This document shows positions 12,500 to 24,183 of a stretch of 64,000 bases of DNA, in pieces. The notes under the pieces are model-generated. The model did not search any database and was not told where the DNA came from. It was given only the letters and a program-made list of their open reading frames with translations. This DNA is from Siphonodentalium dalli. Lineage: Eukaryota; Mollusca; Scaphopoda; Gadilida; Siphonodentaliidae. The position numbers and the translations under genes were made by a program. The stretch covers positions 46,226,911 through 46,290,910 of the forward strand of contig CP136066.1 of NCBI GenBank assembly GCA_032622095.1, written 5' to 3'. The stretch's first letter is position 1, and each line of letters opens with the position of its first letter.

Positions 12500-12650
12500 A
12501 TATCCCCGACTTGGCAACAGGTAGACTAAGAGAAAATTGATGCAAGTAAGGACTAACTTTATAAAATGATATAAAAAACATGATATCACAATGGTGGTTA
12601 AAACAGGAGGCCGAAAATAAAAAAACATAAACAGTGGGTTAAAAAACTCC
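12500..12650 (+). repeat. ~150-bp direct repeat, copy 1
   Basis: The sequence starting 'ccccgacttggcaac' and running through 'ggactaactttataaaatga' to 'ataaacagtgggtt' recurs at 13425-13572 at high identity and in the same orientation. About 0.8 kb of unrelated DNA separates the copies. They could be short LTR-like ends of a small element or two copies of a dispersed repeat. No TG...CA ends or primer-binding site was recognised. Confidence 0.7.
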
Positions 12651-13424
12651 ACATAAGTTCCAACTGGTATAGCAACAGAGAGCAGCGTGCATGCTTCGAA
12701 TTACTGAGACAAATGATTGGCATAAAACATTAAAGGAAGTGAGATTCTCTGTTTGCTGCTAAACCAGATGGAACCAATAACATATGACGAAAGAGCCAAT
12801 ATAATGGAATTAACTTGTATACAACCACAGTAAATCCGGACGTTCTTTCGAAATAAGAAAAATTCAAAAAGCTTGAATTAAGACCAACTGAAATGTGTCA
12901 TGGAGTGAAAAATTAAATTTTAAGATCACATATCGTTTAAATGTTGAATATCTTGGCATAATTTCCCAGCGACAACCGGAAAAACGTGTTAACAAAAAAA
13001 TCAACATCCGAGAGGGCGATGGGGTGGTGATGGGTGAAAATATTGTAGAGAGAATTAATATGCGACTTCGCACCTAGAAGAGATTTTGTGAAAGAAAGTG
13101 CGTATATGTTTACTTGGTGTCGACATGCGCACTATAGCAACTAGTTCCAGGAGAAGAGACTATCGTGTCCTGAAATTAAAATTAAGGAACACCAACTATG
13201 TTTATTATAACCGTAGTTGTGTAATTAAAGTTACATAATAATGTTTAGGCAAATCAGTATATATATCAAGGTTATTGCACCACATTGCATCAGCTTGACA
13301 TCGGATGTTCGTAGGAAAAGATGTGCTGCGGTCACTTCTCGTAGCTCGCGGCGCGAGATATTGATTTTAAGCGCGAATTATAAATTGAAAACAGAACAAA
13401 CGCTTTGTTCCAGTGGTAATTTAT

Positions 13425-13572
13425 ACCCCCGACTTGGCAAGAGATAGACTAAGAGAAAATAGATGCAAGTAAGGACTACCTTTATAAAATGATATCAAAA
13501 ACATGATATAACAATGGTGGTTAAAAAGGTAGCTGAAGAATAAAAAACATAAACAGCGGGTTCAAAAACGCC
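13425..13572 (+). repeat. ~150-bp direct repeat, copy 2
   Basis: Second copy of the 12500-12650 repeat, beginning 'cccccgacttggcaagag'. It differs by scattered substitutions. Confidence 0.7.
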
Positions 13573-13896
13573 ACGCGACGAGAGCAAGTACAAAACCTGT
13601 ACGAGACTCAACCCAAGTTATTTACATAGGCTCACTTCGATGTTGGACAAATAATTTGTCGCCACTTGAGATTCAAGTGTATAACAACGACTATGGTGAA
13701 TAAAATGTATTACCATGCATGTATCGATTGTAGTCGGGTACATACAATATACGTGTATACAAGAGACGTCCAACTATTTGCATGTAGCCGAAGAATGCAA
13801 TTGTTACTGGAACAATAGGACAGCCGAATCAGAAAGGTATTTTTACAGAAGCAACACCTTAGCACCATTGACACTTGGTTGTTTATAATATTGTCG

Positions 13897-14216
13897 CAGA
13901 AACAAATGGACATCTTCAGAATGCAACGAGACTAGAAGTTTCAGATGAAGAGGGAAGCCCCACTACAGATACAGTTAACGAGAGTGTGTTTAAGCTGAAT
14001 TCACGTGAAGAGGGAGAGTCGGTGTTCAGACAGCATTATCGGAGCTGGTTGGTCGCATCGATTCCACACACGCATTTTAGAGTAGACCACTCGTTGGGGA
14101 AAGACGTCATTGTTTCGAGAATCGTTATGGTCAAAGATAAATACACACTAGATGTTGGTATCGCATTTATAACACAAACAAAACAAAGTACCTGCTATAC
14201 GTGTACACCACGTTAA
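13897..14216 (+). other. possible unidentified exon or chance open frame
   Basis: This is one of the longer open frames outside recognised repeats. The frame opens upstream without an ATG (first codons TTG GTT GTT), and an acceptor-like 'attgtcgcag' ends at about 13896. The predicted peptide is mixed polar/hydrophobic, contains acidic stretches such as SDEEGSPTTD, and shows no domain I recognise. Base composition is less AT-rich than its surroundings. No convincing partner exons were found, so a chance frame remains likely. Confidence 0.2.
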
Positions 14217-14385
14217 ATATTAGATACGAATACGCATCGCCGTTACAAACAACAGTTTAATCTTTCAATGAGTGAACATGAAAATCGCTCACCTGACGAC
14301 TACACATTTGAAACGATTTCAGGCTGCATGCTGAAACAACACAGGTCAGCGCGACCCTGACTGTATGCTTTAATTGTCAACGCTG

Positions 14386-14930
14386 CAAATTATCATCATC
14401 ATCAACATCCCCATCGTCATCATCGTCGTCGACATCGTCATCATCATCATTTTCATCATCATCATCATTATTCATCAGCATCATCATCATCATCATCGTC
14501 ATCGTCGTCATCATCATCATCGTCACCATCAACTCCGTCAGCATCACACCATCTTCATCACGATCCTCATCATCACCATCTTCATCATCATCGACATCAT
14601 CAATACAATCGTCATCTTCATCGTCATCATCCGTATCGTCACCGTCGTCAACATTTTGTCTTTATACATCTTCGTCCTCATCCATCGTCATCATTATCCA
14701 TCATCAGCTTCGTCGTCGTTGTTATCGTCGTCGTCAATCGTCATCATTTTCGTCGCTGTCATCTTTATCCTCATCATCACCAACATCGTCATCATTTTCG
14801 TCATAATCATCATCATAAACGACGTTATCGTCGTCGTCATTATCATCATCATCTCCATCGTACAATGCAGTCATAATCATTATCGTCGCCATTAGCGCTG
14901 TCGACCTAATCATCTTCATCTTGTCATAGT
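14386..14930. repeat. large ATC/GAT trinucleotide microsatellite
   Basis: More than 500 bp of interrupted (ATC)n/(GTC)n, mostly 'catcatcatc' with 'gtcgtc' interruptions. The long open frames on both strands (isoleucine/histidine-rich on plus, aspartate-rich on minus) are translations of the repeat and not genes. It begins ~130 bp beyond the end of the coding part of the minus-strand LINE at 15067, on that LINE's 3' side. Confidence 0.9.
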
Positions 14931-15066
14931 AGTGATTATCGTCCTGGAAACGCCTATGGCGTCTTCATCAATATCGTCGTAATTTGTTTTCTCATTCTGT
15001 AGATTAGGTACACATACTGACATTACACGTGTGTAATGCTAGCATGTGTAAATGTGGTATATCGAA

Positions 15067-17540
15067 TCATGTTGGGTCATCTCTTGTTGTTACGTGAATC
15101 TTCATACACGCCTTAACAAATATCGCTAAACTTTTCTGAATTGCTGGGTTTTGGCTACCGAGTAAAATATAAAATCGTGCTCTAGATGACTCGTGCCAAA
15201 AGTTAGCCGGAATATATTTTATTCTTAGATCCAGGTATTTTGGACAAATCATCACAACGTGGTACTCATCTTCTATGTGGGTCCTGCATTTTTGACAGGA
15301 TCGGGATTTTTTCTTTATTTTTACTCCACCTTCCAGACTCACAACGCAGTTTGTGATTACATGTTATTGTTAGTCGTAATAGTTCTTGGGCTAGGTCACG
15401 CGGTAGATTTTGCAAATAGGATTCATATTCCATTGTACGTTTAAACTTCATGTATAATTTACCACGAGAGGAGTTGTACATGTCCCACCACCAAGTCTGA
15501 ATAAAATTATCTTTGAGAGTGCTTTCGATGGCCATTTTTGTTTTCGGATGAAATTTTCTGACATGTCCATATATAACTCATGCCGACGGAATCCAATATG
15601 CCTTTAACTGATTGAATCCACGTGTTCACCTTGTCGTCCCACCCAGCTCCCCCAATCTGACGAAAAGTGAACAAAGTTCCCGCGCTAGAGGAGAACACTT
15701 GCCATTTAGTATGTGGTTCCAATATTGAATAATTCTCATCTTACATCTGATCTGACTGGATATCTGCCAACTTCTCCGTACACCATGAACGTGGGCGTGT
15801 TGATTTTCATTTTAAGAATATGTATATAATATCTCAGGATTACTTTGTCAATTCTGATGTGTTTTCTATACCCCACATTTCACTTCCATATAGAAGAATT
15901 GGTTCTATAGTTTTTGTCAAAAAGCATTATTAGTAGGTCGTGTGTCAAATTTAGGTTGTTGATATTCCCTAAAAACCCATGCATCGCCTTATTCCCAATC
16001 ACCGATATGGCTTTGACTGCTTTGCAAAATCTGCCTGTGTAAAAGAACTCGATTCCGAGATAATTCATAGTGTCAACATATTCTATTTTATTGCCACCTA
16101 GATACAAATCGTCAAAATTTTCTGGTTTTCGGTTGCAGAAGAGAATTACTTTTGTTTTTGAAGTATTTACGTTTAGTTTCCACAACGATGTATAGTCCCC
16201 AAACGCGTCGAGGGCCCTTTGCATACTGGCCTGGTTGTCGGCAAACAAAACGGTATCATCCGCATACAACAAACACAAGATTCTAATATATACTCCTAGT
16301 TTTTGTATGAATTGATCGCCTTGGAATTTCAAGTGTCGATACCACAATTTTTGAGAAATGGTTCGGGGGTCGTTTATGAATAACGAGAACAATAACGGAG
16401 ATAGTAAACCCCTTGTTTAACACCCGCTCTGCAAGTAAACAATTCTGACCGCTTGATATTCTGAACTACACAAGATGTTATGTTTCCGTACATGCTACGA
16501 ATAATTCTTAAATTTTTTCCATTTATACTGGATGTCATAAATTTGATCCAAAGTCCATCCCTCCATACTGTGTCGAACGCCTTTTTAAAATCGACAAAAC
16601 AGCAGTATATCTGTTTTCCTCTTGCAAGATAAAAGTCAATAAGACTTTTCATAATGAATATATTGTCGGTATAGTTGAGTGCTTTTACGGAATCCTGCCT
16701 GAAACTGGGTTAATATGCCCTCACCCTCACAAAATTTTGTGAGTCGATTATTCAGGACGGATGTAAATAGTTTTCCAAGTACACTGAGAAGTGTTATCCC
16801 TCTGTATGAATCGGGGTTATTCCTGTCACCCTTTCGTTTATAAATTGGCTGAATCATACCTTCGGTCCATGCATCTAGATGGGAAGCAACCTGTGTCTAA
16901 AATGGCGTTAAATAGCTTACAGTAAATTTCAGACATTATATGTATAGTGTGTTTTAAGTATTCTGGGCATACATTATCTAGACCCGACGATTTACCAAGT
17001 TTAAGTTTATCAAAATATTTCGTCGCTAGTGATAGGACAATTTAAAGGACCCTGTGCATCAATATCAAACATGTTTTCAAGTAACATACTTACATTGTCA
17101 TCTTCGTGTGACTCGGCGAGGCATTTGAAGTGTTCATAGAATAGGTCGGTTGATATCGTAGGTTCTTTCTTGGGCCTGGGTTCCCCTTTCATATCTGTTA
17201 ACGTTTTCCAGAACTCACTCGGATTTATACATGCATTGCGTAGTTGATTACATCTCTTATGGTTATATTCCGCGATTTTCTTTTTAATTACGCACTGTAT
17301 TTCCGCGCTGACGCGTTCATAAGAGTGCGATTGTGCGATGTTTTCTGTCGCCGATATTTTTTCCTCGATTTATGAAAAACATTTCGCATTCGATCGCATT
17401 CCCTGTCATACCATTCTTTCTGCTCCTCCCGTTTACTAATTCGCGACCCCCCCCACCCTTGTATACTCCTTTGCCGGCGATATTTCTGCAGACTCGTCGG
17501 CATAGTGAGAATAAGCCGTTATATTGTGTTTGATATAAAA
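15067..17540 (-). pseudogene. decayed LINE (non-LTR retrotransposon) ORF2, 5'-truncated
   Basis: Minus-strand fragments in several frames together trace one LINE polyprotein. In order they are: a linker with WYDRECDRMRNVFHKSRKKY (about 17500-17290); a region to about 17010; the RT start with NPDSYRGITLLSVLGKLF and QAGFRKS (16857-16636); the RT catalytic core VDFKKAFDTVWRDGLW (about 16590); GVKQG (about 16420); the second catalytic motif YADDTVLFAD (about 16260); the thumb with LWKLNVNTSKTKVILF; and a C-terminal CxxC...H...C zinc-knuckle-like CQKCRTHIEDEYHVVMICP near 15300-15230. Frameshifts and stops separate the pieces, and the endonuclease domain is absent, as expected for 5' truncation. 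RT signature and C-terminal knuckle point to the CR1/L2/Jockey group of LINEs, but the clade is not certain. It is not functional. Confidence 0.9.
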
Positions 17541-17547
17541 TATGCAT

Positions 17548-18009
17548 ATGTGCATATATATGAAATTACATAGATAATAATAGATTTTAACAGACAATTC
17601 TTTAAATTATATTCATTGTTGAAAATGAGCATTTTAAATTAAATTTGGAACAACTACATTTTATTTATAAATTTGAACTCCGAGTTTTCAAAAACAAATT
17701 TATTAAAACTTTAGTTACGTTTTGATCATTAAATTCGAAATTTAACTTATGAACTTTTGTAATGTTAGATCCAACTTTAAGCCATTTGTTAGAACACGAT
17801 ATCGCCGCACAAAATACCGAAACCGTTTGCGTGCATGTAATATGAAAAAATACAAGAAAATATTAATGCCAACTAAAATAAAATGCTACAACAAAACATG
17901 ACACGGATGTAAAGGCCGTAGACACAGATTAACAAATATGCATATATATAATTAAATATATGAAATTGTTTTATATTATAAAAGATTTTATCTGACAATT
18001 CTTTATTCA
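17548..18009. other. AT-rich intergenic, no gene seen
   Basis: Very AT-rich sequence with short runs of A and T between the LINE's truncated 5' end and the following minisatellite. Nothing further was recognised. Confidence 0.4.
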
Positions 18010-18330
18010 TTGACGAAATCACGGATGACCACGGCATTAACATGGATAACCACGGCATGATCAAGGATGACCACGGCATGAACACGACTTTAACACGGAT
18101 GACCATGGCGTGAACTCAGATGACAATGGCATGTACACGCCGCATTCAGACCGTTTTTGAACACGCTGGCCATTTTGCCCAAATTGACCACGCTAATAAC
18201 ACGACTCAAACACGGATGATCAAGACGTGAACTCAGATGGCCACGGCATGTACGAGCCGTGTTCAGACCGGTTTTGAACACGCTGGCCATTTTGCCGAAG
18301 TTGACCACGCTAAGAACACGGCGCGATCAA
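18010..18330 (+). repeat. 'ggatgaccacggcatgaacac' minisatellite and ~118-bp tandem duplication
   Basis: At 18015-18120, ~20-30 bp units of the type 'gatgaccacggcatgaacac' repeat about five times. From about 18112 to 18325 a longer unit of about 118 bp is duplicated. It contains 'gaactcagatg', 'ttttgaacacgctggccatt' and 'ttgaccacgcta'. The short frames on both strands here reflect the repeat. Confidence 0.75.
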
Positions 18331-18559
18331 CCGTGGTTTTTCCGTGTTAAAATGATGGCCACGCGTTGTTTTAGTGTAGATTCATCTGAGGGAAGATATG
18401 TTCATCTATCAAAAACCGCAAGGTCTGGTTTGGCGATACCTTCGGGGTTAGTGATGCCACGTACACGGGGGTGAATAACTCATTGCGGATACGTCAAAAG
18501 CCGGATATCGAAAAAAATATTATTCGTTTAAAGAATATTTTGGCATTCAAATTGCACAA

Positions 18560-19360
18560 CCTGGAAAAATGGTGATCGAATTAATGTAAGTCACTTGAAC
18601 ACTTATATCTTGTCAACTGTCATAGTTATATGGGGACGGGAATCACGGCATTCATAGAGCGCTAGAAAACTGATATCTCATTTGCTATCTATTTTGTTGA
18701 GTTATAATTATTTAGGTGAAGAGAACAGCGAGTACTCACCTCGATGTGATACATGTACATCAAGATGCCATTTTCGAGTATTTTATGACGTAAGTTCCCG
18801 GCCCTGAGTAACGTTGGGGTGGGGAGTAAGGGACAACATAAATGATACAACCGTGGTGGTTACGACATTTACCCTAAATTGATATTAGGAATCTATACTG
18901 GTGCGTTTCGAAGATGCCAAAGTGGCACCCTCTGAGTAAGAACAGGGTCGCGGCACAAAAATTTATATACAAAACAAATGCCGATCGAAAATTTAACCAT
19001 GAATGTTTGGTTACATTTTAATGGCAACTGCGTATCAATTTAACTTGATCAGGGAGTATACTCAGTCATTATCAAATCTGATATCTTATGACCACCGTCT
19101 ACTAATGCCGAGAATTCCAGCCACGTCGATTGTACAATGAAAAAAAAAAGATAACGTCTGAAGTACGCGCAGTTGTCATTAAATATTTCTTTACTCGCGG
19201 GATCGACGAATTAAACGCGATAAACAAATGGCAATCACCCCGGCAGTGTGGGCCACCATACTTATGATAATGTATAAGAATGACGTTTTGTGATGCTCGT
19301 TTTGGGTATAACATTTATGAGAATAACTCTATGAGCAAAAGTATTCTTCTGCCACCTGAG
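18560..19360 (+). mobile_element. old Helitron A remnant (3' half)
   Basis: Diverged similarity to the 3' half of Helitron A, same orientation. 'gtaagtcacttgaacacttatatctt' near 18586 matches 'ataagtcacttgaacaattatatctt' near 3806 when read as shorter blocks. The 19195-19340 segment ('aacgcgataaacaaatgg', 'gacgttttgtgatgctcg', 'taacatttatgagaat') matches 11685-11800. The terminal hairpin and CTAG were not found, so the copy is truncated or rearranged. Confidence 0.55.
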
Positions 19361-19506
19361 TTTACATCGGAATAATTTTTGTATTAAATGTTGTCTGAGT
19401 GCTAGCATCAATACACGTCTTCGTAGAAACAAGGAGAATCCTGTACATGTATTATAACTACCAATTAATCCAAGATAGTAACGTGGGATCAATTAAACGC
19501 AGTTGT

Positions 19507-19600
19507 CTATCTATCTAACAGGACATTCACGGACCATCAAGAGACCTCTTAACGATCTATCTAACAGGACATTCACGAACCATCAAGACACCTTTTAAAG
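19507..19600 (+). repeat. ~48-bp tandem duplication
   Basis: 'ctatctaacaggacattcac' followed by '(g/a)accatcaaga(g/c)acct' occurs twice in direct tandem. The flanking DNA, 19361-20405, shows no gene. Confidence 0.7.
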
Positions 19601-20405
19601 ATACTTACCTTGGTGAATCCCTGGTACACCCATGTAAATAATAAATAAATAAACCCCGATATATCCACCGCACGTAAACCCATCCAGGTATACCCTGCAT
19701 GGTTACCTACAACCCTGACATTCCCACCAATTCACTGACCGGGGTAATAATAATGTAAATCGCATTGAAACTAAGTTACTAAAGAAATAGTCTTCAAAAC
19801 TACGGTTATATCTTCATAACCTTAAACGAAACACGGGTTATCTCGTGTAATTCAATACATCATTTCAAATGAGAACCACCCTAAGTAGAAGATATACGTA
19901 TACAAGCAGAGTAAACTTTGAGATTAAAACCACATGACGGTGCGCGCTCCAAAACACACCTAATAATATTCGCTTTTGAATTTTTCAAGGTATCGAAATA
20001 GGTCGATAAATACTTGAACTACCTTTCTATGGTATCATATTTCACATACAAAATACCACTTTGAACACGGTAATTTGGGTCCCATATACACGGTGTTTGG
20101 GTGCCATGTGCACGCAAGGGAATGAAAAGAGCGTTCCGCGTTAGTTTATTCCTGATATGGTATAAATAAAGAGCGTTTGTTTATCTTCTGTGCGAAAAAC
20201 TGACAACAGCTGGACAATTTATGTGACCATGGCAAGTATTATTCAGACCATATGAAGCATCTATGCCAATAGTTCGTGTATTTGTCAACCTATTTTACAC
20301 CTCTTTCCAAAATACGTAGACAAAATTTGGAAGCTCGAATGAGCCATGTCCGTTTAATTTCGACGACCAAGACGAGTCCAAAGTTGAAATTGACATGCAT
20401 GCTGT

Positions 20406-20926
20406 CAAACATCCAGTTACCGATTGACCAAGCTGGGTTGTAAATTCGTCGATTTATATTGGCTAGTGAACAGTGTGCATGCACTGGTCAACTCGTCACT
20501 CCAATTTGGCTTCGCCTGGCTGTGACACGAATTATTAGTTTCTAAATCTTAATTTCTTTGAAAATATTAGCTGGATCCAGTCTTATTGATTTGTCTGGGT
20601 ACTTATACACTGAAGTACTGATGGTTAAGTAGTAGAAGAGTTAATGGTAGGGCAGTCCTACCTGAATGAATGTTGATGCAACACCGCAATTCCAGTGTAT
20701 ATCGAATAGTTTTTACCATCAGTGTATAAGTACCATGACAAATCAATAAGACTGGATCCAGCTAACATTTTCAAAGAAATGAAGATTTAGAAACTAACAA
20801 TTCGTGTCACCACCAGGCGAAGCCACAGTGGAGTGATCAGTTGACAAGTGCGTGCACACTGTTCACTAGCCAATACAAATCGACGAATTTTCGACACAAC
20901 TTGGTCAATCGATAATTGGATGTTAA
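20406..20926. repeat. ~520-bp inverted repeat with ~220-bp arms
   Basis: The left arm (about 20406-20627) reads 'aacatccagttaccgattga' through 'ggctagtgaacagtgtgcat', 'ggcttcgcctgg' and 'ctggatccagtcttattgat' to 'tgatggtta'. The right arm (about 20714-20926) is its reverse complement with scattered mismatches. The loop is ~85 bp. The minus-strand open frame at 20290-20484 overlaps it by chance. The structure resembles a fold-back or MITE-like element. A target duplication was not identified. Confidence 0.8.
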
Positions 20927-21004
20927 AACGTTTTTGATCGAAAAAGTTACATATTTTTTAGAAATATTTTACAACATTTTCTAATTGATACACTGTATAT
21001 AGCT

Positions 21005-24000
21005 CGGACCCAGACATACTTGTGGGGCGAATGGTCCGTATAAGCATTACTTGTGGGTTGTTGTCACTTGTGGGGAGCACCCCGGAAGTGACCATGTCGA
21101 AATGCGTATTTTTGATATATGTGAGCTGCATTCAAAATATCGTGTTCGCAACCACACCCACACGGCCGGCCATGTCTATCCGAAAAATCATCATTTTCGC
21201 TGTTTTAATTCCACCAATCAAAACTAAGTAGTTTTGCACCCCATAGATAGCAGGATACGGATTTGAAGACGTGAAAGTTCGCGCCATATAAATTTACCAA
21301 GCACGATGCACCATCTCCTCTAATGGCTGCCGGACCGATTGTTCACCTCGAAAGTTCACAGGCTCACAATTCGGATGAACATTGCCAAAGTTACATACAG
21401 ATTCTTTCAAAATGAATCTAAAATTCGTTGTTTATATATAATGACTATAGTCAGTTTATCGATTATTTTCAATTAATGGGTGAAAAACAGGTGTGGGTAG
21501 TTGTGGGTTAAATCGCACGTATCTTGAATACTTCTGGGGCGAATTGCACTTGTGGGTTTCACCTGACAATTTTGCCCCCAAAATTTAAATTCTGGTAGAG
21601 CTACCCACAAGTAGCTGAAAATGTTCACACCCCACAGTTTTCGGTCAGTAGGCTATTTTTAGTTGTCCGTCCGTAATTCGGCCGAGATCATGAACAGAAG
21701 TGTTTTTTTTTAATTGTGAGAATGTCACAAGACTTTACAAATTGAAAGTTGATATGCGCATGTGCATGGCCGTCCTGTAAATTCTGGAATTGTGGGGTTT
21801 TGTAACCAATGCTCACTCAGAATTTTGACATTACAATTTCGTATTTATTTTATAACTATTCCGAATACACAGGGAAAAGTGTTTTGACAGTAATTGAGGT
21901 GAATGTAATGCTGAATGGTTAATATTACTGTCTGAATGGTGTTGAAAACAATTAAAAACTAACAATAGATTTTCAGCCGAAAAGTAGTTTGCTACTTGTG
22001 CATATCATTATCATTTTTAAACTTTCATGACATATTAATTATCGTGGCAAACAAAATGACAACCTTGCATGGTGTTTGAGTGAGACCATACAGTGGCATG
22101 TACCCGAGACCAATGTATAGCGCTAAAAATGCGTTTAGTTTCTTATATATTTTGGGTACCTTTGATATCGTTTCATTTGTTCCAATTACATTTTTCTAAT
22201 CAGCCGATCTCCCGAGGTATGCCGGCATGTTCGTGTATTTTCGAAAATAAGTGCATTCTCGATATATATACTGCCATGTTTGTGACGTTTTTGTTTTCCA
22301 AGTTTCGCCAGCATCTCTACCACTTTCGTTGCGGGATACGGCGTTTCTGTTGAATCTTATTTGTCCATGCGAGAACAACGGTCTATGTTGACAATGATTT
22401 AATGATAGAACGGTTCTCCCGTTTGCTACACAATGTCAACATAGATTTTAGTCATTTACATTGATCCAAGTAACACAATATGTTTTTTCTCAAATATACT
22501 TTGTGTCAAATGGCAATTGTCTAGAGTCACTAACAGTTGAGCATAGCACGAATTATACATAATTTATGTTGGTCGACGAACTTCAATGCTGTATACAGTT
22601 CTTTCTAACTACCCACCAGTGAGTGACACAGCGGAAGGCGCGTGTTTGGTTATAGCATGCTTGAAAACATTTTGTTCAATGCAATTTTGTATCGATAGTA
22701 TATGTACCCAGAACGCACAAAATATTCGAGGTGGTGAAAAATAACATATTTCAAAATCAATATCTGATAACTCTGATCTTTGATTGGTGGGGTCCTCGAC
22801 TCGAATCAAATAAATTCATAAAGAAATAGTCGCTGCGCTGTTTGTTCACTGCTATAAAATTACCATCAGAGTATTAAAAAGTTCTATATTTAAACGGAAT
22901 GAATATGATCTCTACGATAGCCAGCGTAGAACTTTGTGACATGATCTAACATTTGGCGACCCATACTATATTCTATAGGAAAGAGAATTATATTTAGCAC
23001 AAACGACAAATCATGCAATTACTACAATATGTTGTGTTGAAATTTAAATACAAAGGTATCTGAACATAATTACTTATTGTATTAGTAATATTATGTTCCT
23101 GCATGTCTGGAACCCCATCGCACCGTCGCTACGTCCCTGCTAAATACAGGGGGATTGTTATATAATTAAATTCTTGTCAACAGAGACCATTAATTGTTAT
23201 CGCATGGACCCATATGACCAAATTGAAACGCCTTATCGCAGTACCGAATAAATAGAGTCGCTGGGGAAGCTTATTTACGAAGACACCCGGATATCCTCGG
23301 CTGTTGTCGGTGGTTTCTTCGTCCAAAATAGAAAGCGGATTGTTTGGGTCGCAAAAAGCCCGATTCTGTTGTAATTTTCAAGACTTGAAGGCGTCTTTTT
23401 GGGACATATATTTGTCGTAGTTTAGGCATTTATATATCTACCTATTTTTATACCTGGACAAATTCAAAAGCGAATACTATTTTGGAGCACAAGCCGTCAT
23501 CTGGCTTTAACCAGTTAATACTGGGTAGTGGCTGACAAATTGTTACGCTGTCTGTTGAACTTATTATTGGAATCCCTGCAAATAAATGAATCCATGGAGA
23601 AATATGAGGGGTGTTTTCTGTCACAACGCCCCTACACACGGAGAGTCTATCATTGCAACGCGCGCCTTGTTAACTGAATGATAGGATATGTACAATTATG
23701 GTCGTGGATACCCTATAATATTCGTCAATTTCACCCCACATGTCTACTTAAGTTGCACATATACGGACATAAGTTTCCAGAAATTATTAATGGCTCTCAC
23801 TTGTCTGACGTTGCACAAGTATATACGGACATGGATTCCAAAAACAATTTGACAATTCTCTCACCCCACACCCCACCAATATTGCACAAGTATGGCTGTG
23901 AATAGCCCGCAATTTTCGGTCCCTGACACCCCGCAGTTTTTGTCCTAAGTTGCTACGCACAACTACCTGTGGTGACCATCTTGCAACCCACAAATTGTTT

Positions 24001-24183
24001 TTGCACAAGTACCTCTGGAATCGTACGGACGGACGCGCACCTCACAATGCTCACCCCACAAGTAATGCACACTCCACAAGTAATGCACACTCACAAGTAA
24101 TGTACACCCCACAAGTAATGCACACCCCACAAGTAATGCACACCCCACAAGTCACTATATATGCACAAGTATGTCTGCATCCG
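21005..24183. mobile_element. candidate 3.2 kb TIR element with TTGTGGGG subterminal repeats
   Basis: The left end 'cggacccagacatacttgtg' (from 21005) is matched in reverse complement by 'cacaagtatgtctgcatccg' (to about 24183), a 20-bp inverted terminus with two mismatches. Inside each end the motif gcattacttgtgggg(t)tg recurs, in forward orientation near 21050-21080 and in reverse as a 17-19 bp tandem array at 24040-24150. Looser copies occur at 21540-21620 and 23700-23900. Orientation flips between the two halves, as expected for subterminal repeats of a DNA transposon. No transposase or target duplication was recognised. Composite origin is possible. Confidence 0.45.
24045..24155 (+). repeat. 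17-19-bp minisatellite 'caccccacaagtaatgcac'
   Basis: About six tandem copies of ccacaagtaatgcacac(cc), some shortened. The array lies just inside the right end of the candidate TIR element. The repetitive peptide encoded across it (NAHSTSNAHS / VMHTPQVMHTPQ) is a by-product. Confidence 0.85.

Noticed and set aside
14374-14919. Long frames over the ATC/GAT tract on both strands (173 and 61 codons)
   Set aside because: They are translations of a trinucleotide repeat, which stays open in several frames by nature.
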